Counted from the first letter of the stretch, positions 1 through 6,680 are shown. The stretch is 7,816 nt of DNA from Dehalococcoidia bacterium CG2_30_46_19 (GCA_001872925.1 MNYD01000116.1:1-7816); one strand, 5' to 3'. Made by a program: numbers and translations. The notes: generated from the letters alone by a model not told the origin.

Positions 1-1
1 A

Positions 2-889
2 TCTGCACTGGGCCCTTTCTATCTCTTTGAAGCCAAACTGGTCCGGGCAGCGATTGACGCTGGGGTTAATTATACCAGCATCTGTGACGATTGGCTCGCC
101 GCAGATGAAGTAATCAATCAATTCTCTGAAAAGGCTCGTGAAAAAGGAATCACGGTTATCAGTGGCCTGGGCGCCAGCCCGGGACTCTCCAATGTTGGAG
201 TCCACTATCTTGCCCAGCGGATGGACAAGGTTCATCGGGCGGACATTTATGTCTATATGCCGTTGAACTCTGGTGGAGGTGAGGCGGTGCTCGAACATAC
301 CTTATTCATTATGGGAGGGAAAATTCCAGTCTGGCGGGGTGGAAAACGGATGATGGTCCCCGCTTGCAGTGAGGAGCGGATGGTTGAATTCCCTAAGTTC
401 GGGTCGATCAAGGTCTGGAATATGGGGCATGGTGAGCCAGTCACCGTCCCCCTCTTTATCCCCGGGATAGAGGAGGTCAATTTGTTTATGGGCTTTGGGC
501 GTGGGTCCAACTGGTTAGTGTTACCCGCAAAGCTGGGTTTTTTCGGGGGTAAGCGGCGTCGGCAGATGGCATTCAGGCTGCTTAATAGCCTCAAACATCT
601 GGGTAAGCCTCAAGAGCCAGAATGGGGGGCGATTCGGATTGATGTCTGGGGTGAACAAGGCGGCAAGGAAGCGCATGGGATAGGCTGCGGGATTGGGCAG
701 ATGCGGGAATCCACCGGGATTTCTCTAGCTGTCGGCACTTTGATGCTTGCCCGGAAAGAGATTCTCACCACAGAGGGAGGAGTCTATGGTCCCGAAGCTT
801 GCCTGGAGCCAATCAAGTTCTTCACCTATATGAAAGAGCGTGGAATTACGTCATATTCTGACCTTGAGATGACTAAGCCCATTATTTAA
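2..889 (+). CDS. Saccharopine dehydrogenase-like oxidoreductase (5' partial)
   Basis: The gene enters from the left edge. The frame is open from base 2 and ends at TAA 887-889, leaving about 295 residues. The visible part opens with a GPFYLFEAKLV segment, then GVNYTSICDDW and GLGASPGLSN, which match the core of the saccharopine dehydrogenase (LYS9-like) family: the G-P and Y-x-D/S-I-x-D-D stretch at the end of the Rossmann domain, and the G-x-G-x-x-P-G-x-x-N turn entering the substrate domain. The last part, GVYGPEACLEPIKFF near the C-terminus, resembles the family's usual ending. Family members are usually near 390-400 residues, so roughly 100 residues including the NAD(P)-binding glycine motif lie outside the window. 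The family includes saccharopine, carboxynorspermidine and other imine reductases, and the substrate cannot be told here. An internal ATG at 221 lies well inside the conserved core and is not the start. It is followed closely by the VOC gene, suggesting one transcript. Confidence 0.85.
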   Translation, partial: SALGPFYLFEAKLVRAAIDAGVNYTSICDDWLAADEVINQFSEKAREKGITVISGLGASPGLSNVGVHYLAQRMDKVHRADIYVYMPLNSGGGEAVLEHTLFIMGGKIPVWRGGKRMMVPACSEERMVEFPKFGSIKVWNMGHGEPVTVPLFIPGIEEVNLFMGFGRGSNWLVLPAKLGFFGGKRRRQMAFRLLNSLKHLGKPQEPEWGAIRIDVWGEQGGKEAHGIGCGIGQMRESTGISLAVGTLMLARKEILTTEGGVYGPEACLEPIKFFTYMKERGITSYSDLEMTKPII

Positions 890-926
890 ATTGGCAAGTT
901 TTGAAACTCTGGGAAGTAAAATAAAA

Positions 927-1487
927 ATGATATCAGATGCGGTTAAAAAACAACTAAGACTTCCAAAGACAGGGCAAATTGGTTATGTGATAACCGATAT
1001 AAATAAAACAATTGCCTACTATAAAGATACCTTTGGCATAAGCCCCTGGATGTTACTGGACGCGAGACCTGAACCTTGTATTGAGAAAGGAAAGGAGGTA
1101 CACCCATTATTAAGAATAGCGCTGGCATATCAAGGTTCAATCCAGCTGGAGCTTATTCAGGTGGTAGAGGGTGAGAGTTTTCATCTCAATCATGTTAAGG
1201 AAGGCAGAGAAGAAGCGCATCATCTAGGTTTTATGGTGCAGGATATAAATAAGAGGCTGGATTTCTGTCGTGATATGGGTATCGGGATAGTGCAAAGAGG
1301 GACTATAAGGGCGAGTGGCATTGTAGTGGATTATGCCTATCTAGATACTGTTGACCAAGCAGGCATCATCATCGAACTTCTACAGTGGCGAGTGGGCCCG
1401 GTGCCGTTACCCATGAACAGGCTAGTATTCAGTTTCCTCTGCTGGGTGGGGTCCAGGACTTCGCTCAAGGGGCGAGTAATCAAGTAA
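927..1487 (+). CDS. VOC-family (glyoxalase/methylmalonyl-CoA epimerase-like) protein
   Basis: A protein of 186 residues with two beta-alpha-beta-beta-beta VOC modules. The first begins GQIGYVITDINKTIAYYKD (residues 16-34), and the second centres on AHHLGFMVQDINKRLDFC (97-114). Likely metal ligands at the four usual VOC positions are Q17, E75 (in IQLELIQ), H99 and E150 (in IIIELLQ). The fold serves glyoxalase I, methylmalonyl-CoA epimerase and dioxygenases, and nothing here fixes the reaction. I prefer ATG 927 because a weak purine stretch (GGGAAG, 911-916) lies 10 nt upstream. The alternative in-frame TTG 891 would add 12 residues but has no ribosome site. Gap to the upstream stop is 37 bp (1 bp with TTG), so co-transcription with the saccharopine-dehydrogenase-like gene is likely. 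After LLQW the last ~33 residues look unlike the family and run towards a repeat, so the true C-terminus may be altered. Confidence 0.8.
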   Translation: MISDAVKKQLRLPKTGQIGYVITDINKTIAYYKDTFGISPWMLLDARPEPCIEKGKEVHPLLRIALAYQGSIQLELIQVVEGESFHLNHVKEGREEAHHLGFMVQDINKRLDFCRDMGIGIVQRGTIRASGIVVDYAYLDTVDQAGIIIELLQWRVGPVPLPMNRLVFSFLCWVGSRTSLKGRVIK

Positions 1488-1505
1488 CGTGGATATATGG
1501 AGATT

Positions 1506-1656
1506 ATTTAGCAACCCATCCCCCTGACCCCCTTCCCTTAACAAGGGAAGGGGGTCGTCTCCCCCGTGCAGGTAAGAGAGGGGTTTCACCCCTCTCTTAA
1601 ATCTCTTTCCCCTCTCCTTTGAAGGAAAGGGGGATAAAGGGGTGAGGTTAGTAAAC
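1506..1656. repeat. MITE-like element of tandem C/G-rich hairpins
   Basis: A non-coding 151-bp block made of three consecutive hairpins. Hairpin 1 has a perfect 14-bp stem (1526-1539 with 1543-1556) and loop AAC. Hairpin 2 has a perfect 12-bp stem (1573-1584 with 1588-1599) and a 3-nt loop. Hairpin 3 is a near-perfect CCCCTCTCCTT / AAGGAAAGGGG stem around 1610-1632. The outer ends are themselves an imperfect inverted repeat: the left side reads ATTTAGCAACCCATCCCCC, and the right side on the opposite strand reads GTTTACTAACCTCACCCC. Terminal inversion plus internal stems suggests a small non-autonomous mobile element. It lies directly after the VOC gene and could also stop transcription, though no T-run follows any stem. 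Confidence 0.75.
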
Positions 1657-1741
1657 GATCTCTATATGAGAACTTTACTTGAAGGGATAGGTTTCTTGGC
1701 TAAATAAGGATTATTTAGGAAAACAAGAAGGTGTTTAAAAA

Positions 1742-1794
1742 TGTAGTGCGAGGCTTTAGCCTCGTGCTGCACGACCCTGAAGGGTCGCACTACA
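1742..1794. repeat. REP-like two-hairpin palindromic element, copy A
   Basis: A 53-bp element bounded by a perfect 10-bp inverted repeat, TGTAGTGCGA (1742-1751) and TCGCACTACA (1785-1794). Inside are two hairpins: CGAGGCT-TT-AGCCTCG (1749-1764) and CGACCCT-GA-AGGGTCG (1772-1787), joined by a TGCTGCA linker that can itself fold. The structure can form either a long cruciform or a three-way junction. It sits about 100 bp upstream of the thiamine-diphosphate enzyme gene. The layout is that of bacterial REP/BIME elements, which are often moved by a REP-associated Y1 transposase (RAYT). No such transposase is in this window. See the related copy at 6398-6449. Confidence 0.8.
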
Positions 1795-1880
1795 AAATTT
1801 GGAGGTGAAGAATTTCTGGAATAGCCAAGACAAATCTGAATCCAAAGCTAGAGCAAAATTAAACAGCCTAAGTGAATAAG

Positions 1881-1888
1881 GGAGGTGA
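1881..1888 (+). promoter_or_regulatory. Strong Shine-Dalgarno site for the ThDP-enzyme gene
   Basis: GGAGGTGA lies immediately upstream of ATG 1892, with the GGAGG core ending 6 nt before the start. It fixes the start codon of the thiamine-diphosphate enzyme. Confidence 0.9.
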
Positions 1889-1891
1889 GTT

Positions 1892-3559
1892 ATGAGTAAA
1901 ATTTCCGGTGGTCATCTGGTTGCAAAGTATTTAAGTGAGGTCGAAGGTGTATCTACAGTTTTTTCCATTCCCGGGGGTCATATCGATAGGATATATGATG
2001 GATTTCTGGAATATGGGACAAAGCTCATCGTGGTAAGGCATGAGCAGGCTGCAGCGATGATGGCTCATGCCTGGTCCATATTCGCCGGGGAGCCAGGCGT
2101 ATGTCTGGTAACAGCAGGGCCCGGGTTTACAAATGCGCTGACCGGTGTGGCGAATGCCTATCTTGATAATGCTCCGATAGTTGTGCTAAGTGGCACTGCT
2201 CCTGTGAAGGACTGGGGAAAGGGAGCCCTTCAGGAAATGAATCAATTGGACATGATTAAGCCTGTGGTGAAGTGGTGGGGAACCTGCTATGACGTAAAGC
2301 GGATACCGGAGTATCTTTCAAAAGCATTCCGGCATGCAGTATCAGGCCGTCCTGGCCCGGTATTTCTGGAATTACCGCCAGATATTCTTAACATAAGCGT
2401 TGATGAGCAAGAGATAGTCTATCCTAAAAAGGGCAGCACGGTATATAAAACCGTGGCAGATATTGATTCAATCGAGGAGGCTGCTGAACTAATTAATACC
2501 GCGGAGAGGCCGCTGATAATCGGCGGAAATGGGATTGGGTTCAGCAACTGCGATAAAGAGCCTTCAGACTTTGTGGATAAAACAGGTATTCCCACTATTC
2601 TGCTTAACAACGGCAGAGGGGCTATCCCTGATGACCATCCATTGTCATTGTGGGATGGGGGGCAGGCAGCCATAATGACCGCTGCCTCTCAGGCGGATGT
2701 TATCATCGCTTTGGGGATTCGGTTTACCTGGCTTCTCATGTTCGGACAGCTTTTTCCACAGGCGAAGCTCATACGGGTTGATATTGACCCCACAGAGATA
2801 GATAGAAATAGAGCTTCGAATATTGGTCTTATTGGTGACATCGGGCTTATATTGAACCAGCTAAATGCCGAGGTGGATAAAAAAGAGCATAGCAGCTGGG
2901 TAAAGGGACTCAGGGATGCATATCTTCCATTGATTGCGGGTGAGGTCAAGGCAAGGGAGACTCCTTCGGAGTCGATACATCCTGCCAGGCTGGTAGAGCA
3001 GGTGAGAAGGGCTACAAAAGATGATGCTATCTATATAATCGATGGTGGAGATACAAGTTATTTTGGGATGATGGGACTAAGAGCCAAAGAGAAAACCTCG
3101 GTAATAGCAACGGCTAGCGGCCTTATGGGGTGCCTTGGGACCGGGGTTCCTTTTGGCATAGCTGCTAAGTTAGCTAGACCGGAAAAGACAGTGGTAGTAA
3201 TAAGTGGAGATGGCTCATTTGGTTTTAATGCCATGGAATTTGATACCGCAGTTCGTTATAATATCCCCTTTGTTTGTGTGATATTCAATGACCAGGCATG
3301 GGGGATGATCAAGCATGGCCAGGAAATGGCCTATGGAAATGAAAGAGTGGTGGGTTCAGAATTGGGTGTTGTGCACTATGAGAAGGTGGCTGAGGCATTA
3401 GGGGGATATGGTGAGTTTGTTGCCAAGGATGAAGGGGTCATACCAGCGCTTGAAAGGGCGATTGCCTCTGGCAAGCCAGCCTGCGTTAATGTGCTTACTG
3501 ACCCCACGGTGACAAGCCCGGCGACCCTGTTACTTGTTGGCTTTCTGAAGATGGAATGA
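1892..3559 (+). CDS. Thiamine diphosphate-dependent enzyme, acetolactate synthase large subunit-like
   Basis: A 555-residue cytosolic protein with the three-domain layout of ThDP decarboxylases and lyases. The N-terminal pyrimidine-binding domain (about 4-170) carries the catalytic glutamate E51 in VVRHEQAAAMMAHAW and the ALQEMNQLDMIKP segment around Q114/E115. The middle domain (about 190-325) has NNGRGAIPDDHPLSLW and VDIDPTEIDRN. The C-terminal domain (about 385-530) has the ThDP motif, GDG at 439-441 and N466 in FNDQAWGM. Length and motifs fit acetolactate synthase, but that large group also includes oxalyl-CoA decarboxylase-, glyoxylate carboligase- and benzoylformate decarboxylase-like enzymes. 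No ilvN or ilvC is adjacent, so I do not call it ilvB. The start is fixed by GGAGGTGA at 1881. The downstream dehydrogenase follows within 14 bp, which suggests that the product of this enzyme, an aldehyde or hydroxyketone, is its substrate (inference). Confidence 0.9.
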   Translation: MSKISGGHLVAKYLSEVEGVSTVFSIPGGHIDRIYDGFLEYGTKLIVVRHEQAAAMMAHAWSIFAGEPGVCLVTAGPGFTNALTGVANAYLDNAPIVVLSGTAPVKDWGKGALQEMNQLDMIKPVVKWWGTCYDVKRIPEYLSKAFRHAVSGRPGPVFLELPPDILNISVDEQEIVYPKKGSTVYKTVADIDSIEEAAELINTAERPLIIGGNGIGFSNCDKEPSDFVDKTGIPTILLNNGRGAIPDDHPLSLWDGGQAAIMTAASQADVIIALGIRFTWLLMFGQLFPQAKLIRVDIDPTEIDRNRASNIGLIGDIGLILNQLNAEVDKKEHSSWVKGLRDAYLPLIAGEVKARETPSESIHPARLVEQVRRATKDDAIYIIDGGDTSYFGMMGLRAKEKTSVIATASGLMGCLGTGVPFGIAAKLARPEKTVVVISGDGSFGFNAMEFDTAVRYNIPFVCVIFNDQAWGMIKHGQEMAYGNERVVGSELGVVHYEKVAEALGGYGEFVAKDEGVIPALERAIASGKPACVNVLTDPTVTSPATLLLVGFLKME

Positions 3560-3560
3560 T

Positions 3561-3567
3561 AAGGAGG
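3561..3567 (+). promoter_or_regulatory. Shine-Dalgarno site deciding the dehydrogenase start
   Basis: AAGGAGG begins one base after the TGA of the upstream gene and ends 6 nt before ATG 3574. An in-frame ATG at 3556 overlaps the upstream stop but lies in front of this site, so 3574 is the better start. Confidence 0.85.
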
Positions 3568-3573
3568 GATAAA

Positions 3574-4791
3574 ATGAAAGCGCTGCAGTTCTTTGTTTCA
3601 GTTCCAAGATTTGTTGCCTTGAAATCTCTGGGGGCTATAAACGAGAGGGTGTATTACGATGGTCCCCTGGCAACAGTAAAGCTCGTTGATGTCCCTGAGC
3701 CGAAGTTGCCTTCCCCGGATTGGGTCAAAATCAAGACCTTTCTTTGTGGTTTTTGTGGAAGTGACCTTAACTTAATCTTGTTAAAGGAATCACCAACATC
3801 TACTCCGTTTACCTCGTTTCCGTGCATACTGGGTCATGAGCTTTGCGGGGAGATTGTTGAGATTGGCAAGGATGTAAAGGGATTGAGTACTGGTGATATT
3901 GTCACTATTGCTCCTCATCTGGGTTGCGTTACCAGAGGGATAAGCCCTGAATGCCGAAGTTGTAAGATGGGAAGGCCGGGAAATTGCGAGAACTTTGCCC
4001 AGGGAAGCTTTTCACCGGGCATGTTTACCGGTATATGTCATGATATCAATGGTGGTTTTGCCCCATATCTTGTAGCACACACGTCCCAGGTTTTTAAGTT
4101 ACCCCAGGGGGTATCACATGAATCGGGCGCGATAATAGAGCCTTTTGCGGTAGCATTGCAAGCAGTGCTTGATAACAAACCGGATAAAAACGATAAGGTC
4201 TTGATAGTCGGGGGAGGTGTTATCGGCTCCCTTATTGTTCAGTCAATAAGGGCGTTGGGTATAGATTGCAATATCACTGTTAGTGAACCTTCGAGTTTTC
4301 ATGCCGAATTTGCCGCAAAGGTAGGGGCAGATAATGTTATCACTGGAGGAGATATTTTTACGCATACCCAAAGGATAACCGGGGCGCGCTCTTACCAGCC
4401 AATGATGGGGAAAGAGATATTAATGGGTGGGTTCACCAAGATTTTTGATACTGTAGCTAATTCGGAAACATTGAATAATGGCATGAGGGTAATGGCAACG
4501 GGCGGTGTTTTAAGTATTGTAGGTATTAGCAGTGGGGTAAAGCTGGATCCAACGGCTTTATGGCTCAAATTACAGACTGTGAAGGGAGTCTTTTGTTATG
4601 GCTATAACACTGTTGATGGAAAAAGGAGGCACGCCTTTGAAATAGCTATTGAGCTTGTTGAGAAAAAGAAGGTTAAACTTGATGAGATGGTAACCCATGA
4701 ATTCCCGCTGGAGAGATACAAGGATATGATTGAAGTAAACGTGCATAAAGGAAAGAATAGGACAATAAAGGCGATGGTCTCCTTTGATTAA
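3574..4791 (+). CDS. Zinc-dependent medium-chain alcohol dehydrogenase
   Basis: A 405-residue medium-chain dehydrogenase/reductase (MDR) enzyme that interconverts alcohols and carbonyls using NAD(P). Catalytic zinc ligands are visible as C61 (CGFCGSDL) and H88-E89 (LGHELCGEIVEIG), with E189 in IIEPFAVALQA as a further ligand candidate. Structural-zinc cysteines are C118, C127, C130 and C138. The last three keep the usual C-x2-C-x7-C spacing, but the first lies 9 residues ahead instead of 3, giving a GCVTRGISPECRSC loop found in one MDR subgroup. The nucleotide-binding glycine motif is GGGVIG at 213-218. The protein carries about 50 extra N-terminal residues ahead of the usual GroES-like domain. 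The gene directly follows the ThDP enzyme with its own ribosome site, so the two are almost certainly one operon. Substrate unknown; an aldehyde, acyloin or polyol is plausible. Confidence 0.9.
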   Translation: MKALQFFVSVPRFVALKSLGAINERVYYDGPLATVKLVDVPEPKLPSPDWVKIKTFLCGFCGSDLNLILLKESPTSTPFTSFPCILGHELCGEIVEIGKDVKGLSTGDIVTIAPHLGCVTRGISPECRSCKMGRPGNCENFAQGSFSPGMFTGICHDINGGFAPYLVAHTSQVFKLPQGVSHESGAIIEPFAVALQAVLDNKPDKNDKVLIVGGGVIGSLIVQSIRALGIDCNITVSEPSSFHAEFAAKVGADNVITGGDIFTHTQRITGARSYQPMMGKEILMGGFTKIFDTVANSETLNNGMRVMATGGVLSIVGISSGVKLDPTALWLKLQTVKGVFCYGYNTVDGKRRHAFEIAIELVEKKKVKLDEMVTHEFPLERYKDMIEVNVHKGKNRTIKAMVSFD

Positions 4792-4825
4792 GAAGCGTAG
4801 CGGAGATAGAGGGAAGAATCACGCA

Positions 4826-4846
4826 GAAAAATAAGGCCGCCTTATA
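4826..4846 (-). terminator. Possible weak intrinsic terminator after the flavoprotein gene
   Basis: Between the two convergent genes, ATAAGGC-C-GCCTTAT (4831-4845) folds into a short stem of 6-7 bp. On the minus strand it is followed by TTTT, so it fits a small terminator for the minus-strand gene ending at 4850. On the plus strand the tail is only AGTTTC. The stem is short, so this is tentative. Confidence 0.35.
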
Positions 4847-4849
4847 GTT

Positions 4850-5902
4850 TCAGTACTGTTTTTCCCTCGTTGTTTTCAATATTTGTTCAGCTTCGGCGAC
4901 TACTCGCTCAATGAGTTCCTGGCAACCAGGCATATCATCAATGCCACCGCAACACTGTCCAGCATACAGAATTCCCTGTTCCACATCACCATCGTTTATT
5001 GCCTTCAGAGCTTTTATACTGCCAACTGCTTCCCGAGCTAGCATCCGAAAAGTTGATGACTCTTCCCCGGCCTTCATCATCTGGAAGGCGAGACGAATGA
5101 ATTGCCCGTATGAAAGTTTCATGATTTGTTTTACCTTCAAGGCACTGCTCATCGCTGTTACCAGAGGAAAACCTCCTTTCAACATTGCCAGAGCTCCTTT
5201 GGTTTTTAGCACTCTGCCAGGCATTCCGTCAAAAACATCGCTGTACAGTGTATCCTGCTCGGTGGCCTTCAGACAAAGCTGCTTGAAATTCTCATGTACC
5301 GCACTTTCTTTGGTAAGCATAAACCTGCTGCCCATGGATATACCATCAGCTCCTAACACCAGAGCTGCTGCAAGCCCCCTGCCATTATAAAAGCCGCCAG
5401 CGGCTATGAGAGGGATTTTTACCCGACTGGCAACAATGGGTATCAATACCAGTGAAGTAGCATCGGCTCCATGAGCCGCTGCCTCATGGCCAGTGACTAT
5501 GAGCGCATCACACCCCAGTTGCTCTGCTCGGGCTGCATGCCTCTATAGTGCTATCGTCCCTACAACCTTTCCGCCATACTTATGGACTTGCTCAACGAAC
5601 CAGGGCTTTCCTAAGGAATAGTTTATGATAGGAACCTTTTCCTCTATGGCTACATCTATATTCTCCCTAGCGCCAGGACCTATCAGGATTTGGTTTATCC
5701 CAAAGGGCTTATCAGTGAGCTTCCTGATCTCTGTAATATTTTGCCGTGTTTCCTCGGGGGTGCAGCGTGCGGTGGCAAAAATGCCCAATCCACCAGCATT
5801 GCAAACAGTGGACACTAGCTTAGGGTCGGTAATCCAATTCATTCCTGCTAGCATGATAGGATGTTTTATTCCAAATAGCTCGGTCATCCTTGTGTTAAAC
5901 AC
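4850..5902 (-). pseudogene. Nitronate monooxygenase/FabK-like flavoprotein interrupted by an in-frame TAG
   Basis: Read on the minus strand from GTG 5902 to TGA 4850-4852, one frame of 350 codons is open except for TAG at 5543-5545 (codon 120). The protein is a TIM-barrel FMN enzyme of the 2-nitropropane dioxygenase/nitronate monooxygenase family, which also contains enoyl-ACP reductase FabK. Family marks before the stop are GIKHPIMLAGM, NAGGLGIFA and KPFGINQIL. Marks after it are DALIVTGHEAAAHG (usual catalytic histidine region), IPLIAAGGFYNGRGLAAAL and LGADGISMGSRFMLTKE (FMN phosphate site). Both halves align end to end with no frameshift, and the total length is normal for the family. The stop replaces a residue between GGKVVGTIAL and RHAARAEQLGCDAL. 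Translated normally, the N-terminal piece would be 119 residues and lack the FMN phosphate site. It may be a fresh nonsense mutation, a base error or a read-through codon. Confidence 0.85.
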
Positions 5903-5907
5903 TTTTC

Positions 5908-5912
5908 CCTCC
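5908..5912 (-). promoter_or_regulatory. Shine-Dalgarno site supporting the GTG start of the flavoprotein gene
   Basis: On the minus strand GGAGG is followed by GAAAA and then GTG at 5902-5900, a spacing of 5 nt. This supports the GTG start over the internal ATG five codons later, which has no such site. Confidence 0.75.
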
Positions 5913-5968
5913 GTGACGTTTATTTTTGCTAGTGATTTGACTCGTGGTTGTTAGCTTCATTCTTATTT

Positions 5969-6068
5969 TGGAATAGCCAAATTCCCAAAGCTAATTTTAA
6001 AACACTATCTTAACACCGTAAACCAGTCCACGCAATGCCATGGCATGGGGTAGTTTAGCAACCCATTT
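5969..6068. other. Non-coding stretch with a 12-bp palindrome and a repeated segment
   Basis: No gene is supported here. TGGAATAGCCAA (5969-5980) repeats exactly a segment at 1817-1828, and CCAAAGCTA follows at a short distance in both places. ATGCCATGGCAT (6035-6046) is a perfect 12-bp palindrome. TTTAGCAACCCAT (6054-6066) is an exact second copy of 1507-1519 and leads straight into the next repeat element. Confidence 0.5.
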
Positions 6069-6191
6069 TGTCATTCTGAGCCCTACGGGCGAAGAATCTC
6101 TTTTAGACTCTTCGCGGAGCTTGTCCTGAGCGAGATTCTTCGGTCGCGGAGTTTACACTGAGCGAAGCTGAAGTGCTCCCTCAGAATGACA
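6069..6191. repeat. MITE-like element with TGTCATTCTGAG termini
   Basis: A 123-bp non-coding element with perfect 12-bp terminal inverted repeats, TGTCATTCTGAG (6069-6080) and CTCAGAATGACA (6180-6191). Inside is a second inverted pair, CGAAGAATCTC (6090-6100) and GAGATTCTTCG (6132-6142). The TGTCATTNNGAG termini also appear at 7078-7213, so both belong to one loose family of dispersed palindromic elements. An open frame crossing it has no protein-like content. Confidence 0.8.
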
Positions 6192-6229
6192 GTAAGCGAA
6201 GGGGCTCGCAATGACACCCTGCGGGGAAA

Positions 6230-6360
6230 TCCTAAACTCAAAGCACTAAATCCTAAACAAATCCCAGTATCTAAATTCAAAGTTCAAAACCGTCTTGGCC
6301 ATTTGGATTTTGGTCATTTGATATTGTTTAGCATTTCGGATTTAGTATTTGGAATTTTGC
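6230..6360. repeat. AT-rich imperfect inverted repeat
   Basis: The two halves are imperfect reverse complements around a centre near 6293-6300. Exact pieces include ACTAAATCC (6245-6253) against GGATTTAGT (6338-6346), and CTAAACAA (6253-6260) against TTGTTTAG (6324-6331). Words such as CTAAATC, CTAAAC and TTCAAA recur within each arm. This is a low-complexity, non-coding repeat. Function unknown. Confidence 0.6.
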
Positions 6361-6397
6361 CTTTTGCTCTGTCATTTTGCCCTTTGATTTTTGACAT

Positions 6398-6449
6398 TGT
6401 AGTTGCCCAATTTATTGGGCAATTGTGCCTGATGAATCAGGCAACCACA
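6398..6449. repeat. REP-like two-hairpin palindromic element, copy B
   Basis: A 52-bp element bounded by TGTAGTTGCC (6398-6407) and GGCAACCACA (6440-6449), inverted repeats with one mismatch in 10. Inside are two perfect 8-bp hairpins: TTGCCCAA-TTTA-TTGGGCAA (6403-6422) and TGCCTGAT-GA-ATCAGGCA (6426-6443). The length, TGTAG start, ACA end, two-hairpin layout and GA second loop match the element at 1742-1794, although the stem sequences differ. Confidence 0.8.
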
Positions 6450-6487
6450 AAACCCAGAGGCGAGGCTGCGCAATCCCACGCCCCACC

Positions 6488-6583
6488 GAGATTGCCACGC
6501 CTTCGGCTCGCAATGACAATAAAAGGGGGGCAATGGCACCACCTCTTTGTCGTTGCGAGGCACACCAGTGCCGAAGCAATCTC
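6488..6583. repeat. Head-to-head palindromic repeat of the GCAATCTC / TGTCATTGCG type
   Basis: A 96-bp inverted repeat. The outer ends are GAGATTGC (6488-6495) and GCAATCTC (6576-6583). The inner ends are CGCAATGACA (6509-6518) and TGTCGTTGCG (6548-6557), matching at 9 of 10 positions, with TTCGGC and GCCGAA also paired. The words are the same as those at the ends of the element at 7078-7213, so this looks like two half-elements facing away from a short centre. Confidence 0.7.
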
Positions 6584-6680
6584 TGAGTTGAAATCCCAAT
6601 GTAGGAACTATCAGCCTTCAGCTTCATTTTGCATTTTGATTTTCTTTGAGGTGTCACCTATCTACCTGAACTAGAACAAG

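Noticed and set aside
1671..1717. A sigma-70 promoter for the ThDP-enzyme operon
   Set aside because: TTGAAG and TAAATA are only 4/6 and 3/6 matches, and they lie nearly 180 bp from the start with a REP-like element between.
1892..3559. Naming the ThDP enzyme ilvB
   Set aside because: The large-subunit motifs are shared by several ThDP enzyme groups, and no ilvN, ilvC or other branched-chain gene is adjacent.
3556..3573. ATG 3556 overlapping the upstream TGA as the dehydrogenase start
   Set aside because: The AAGGAGG site lies after it and is ideally spaced for ATG 3574.
4911..5390. A plus-strand open frame opposite the flavoprotein gene
   Set aside because: It is the antisense shadow of a strand that encodes clear nitronate monooxygenase motifs.
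5543..5545. Pyrrolysine at the amber codon
   Set aside because: There is no pyl gene, CUA tRNA or supporting element in the window. A nonsense mutation is simpler, so read-through is kept only as a possibility.
6186..6674. A plus-strand open frame of 162 codons
   Set aside because: It runs through the ends of two repeat families and both arms of an AT-rich inverted repeat, has no ribosome site and reads as low-complexity peptide.
6600..6680. An intrinsic terminator after the tRNA operon
   Set aside because: Only a tiny AGGTGACACCT stem is present, with no T-run after it on the minus strand.
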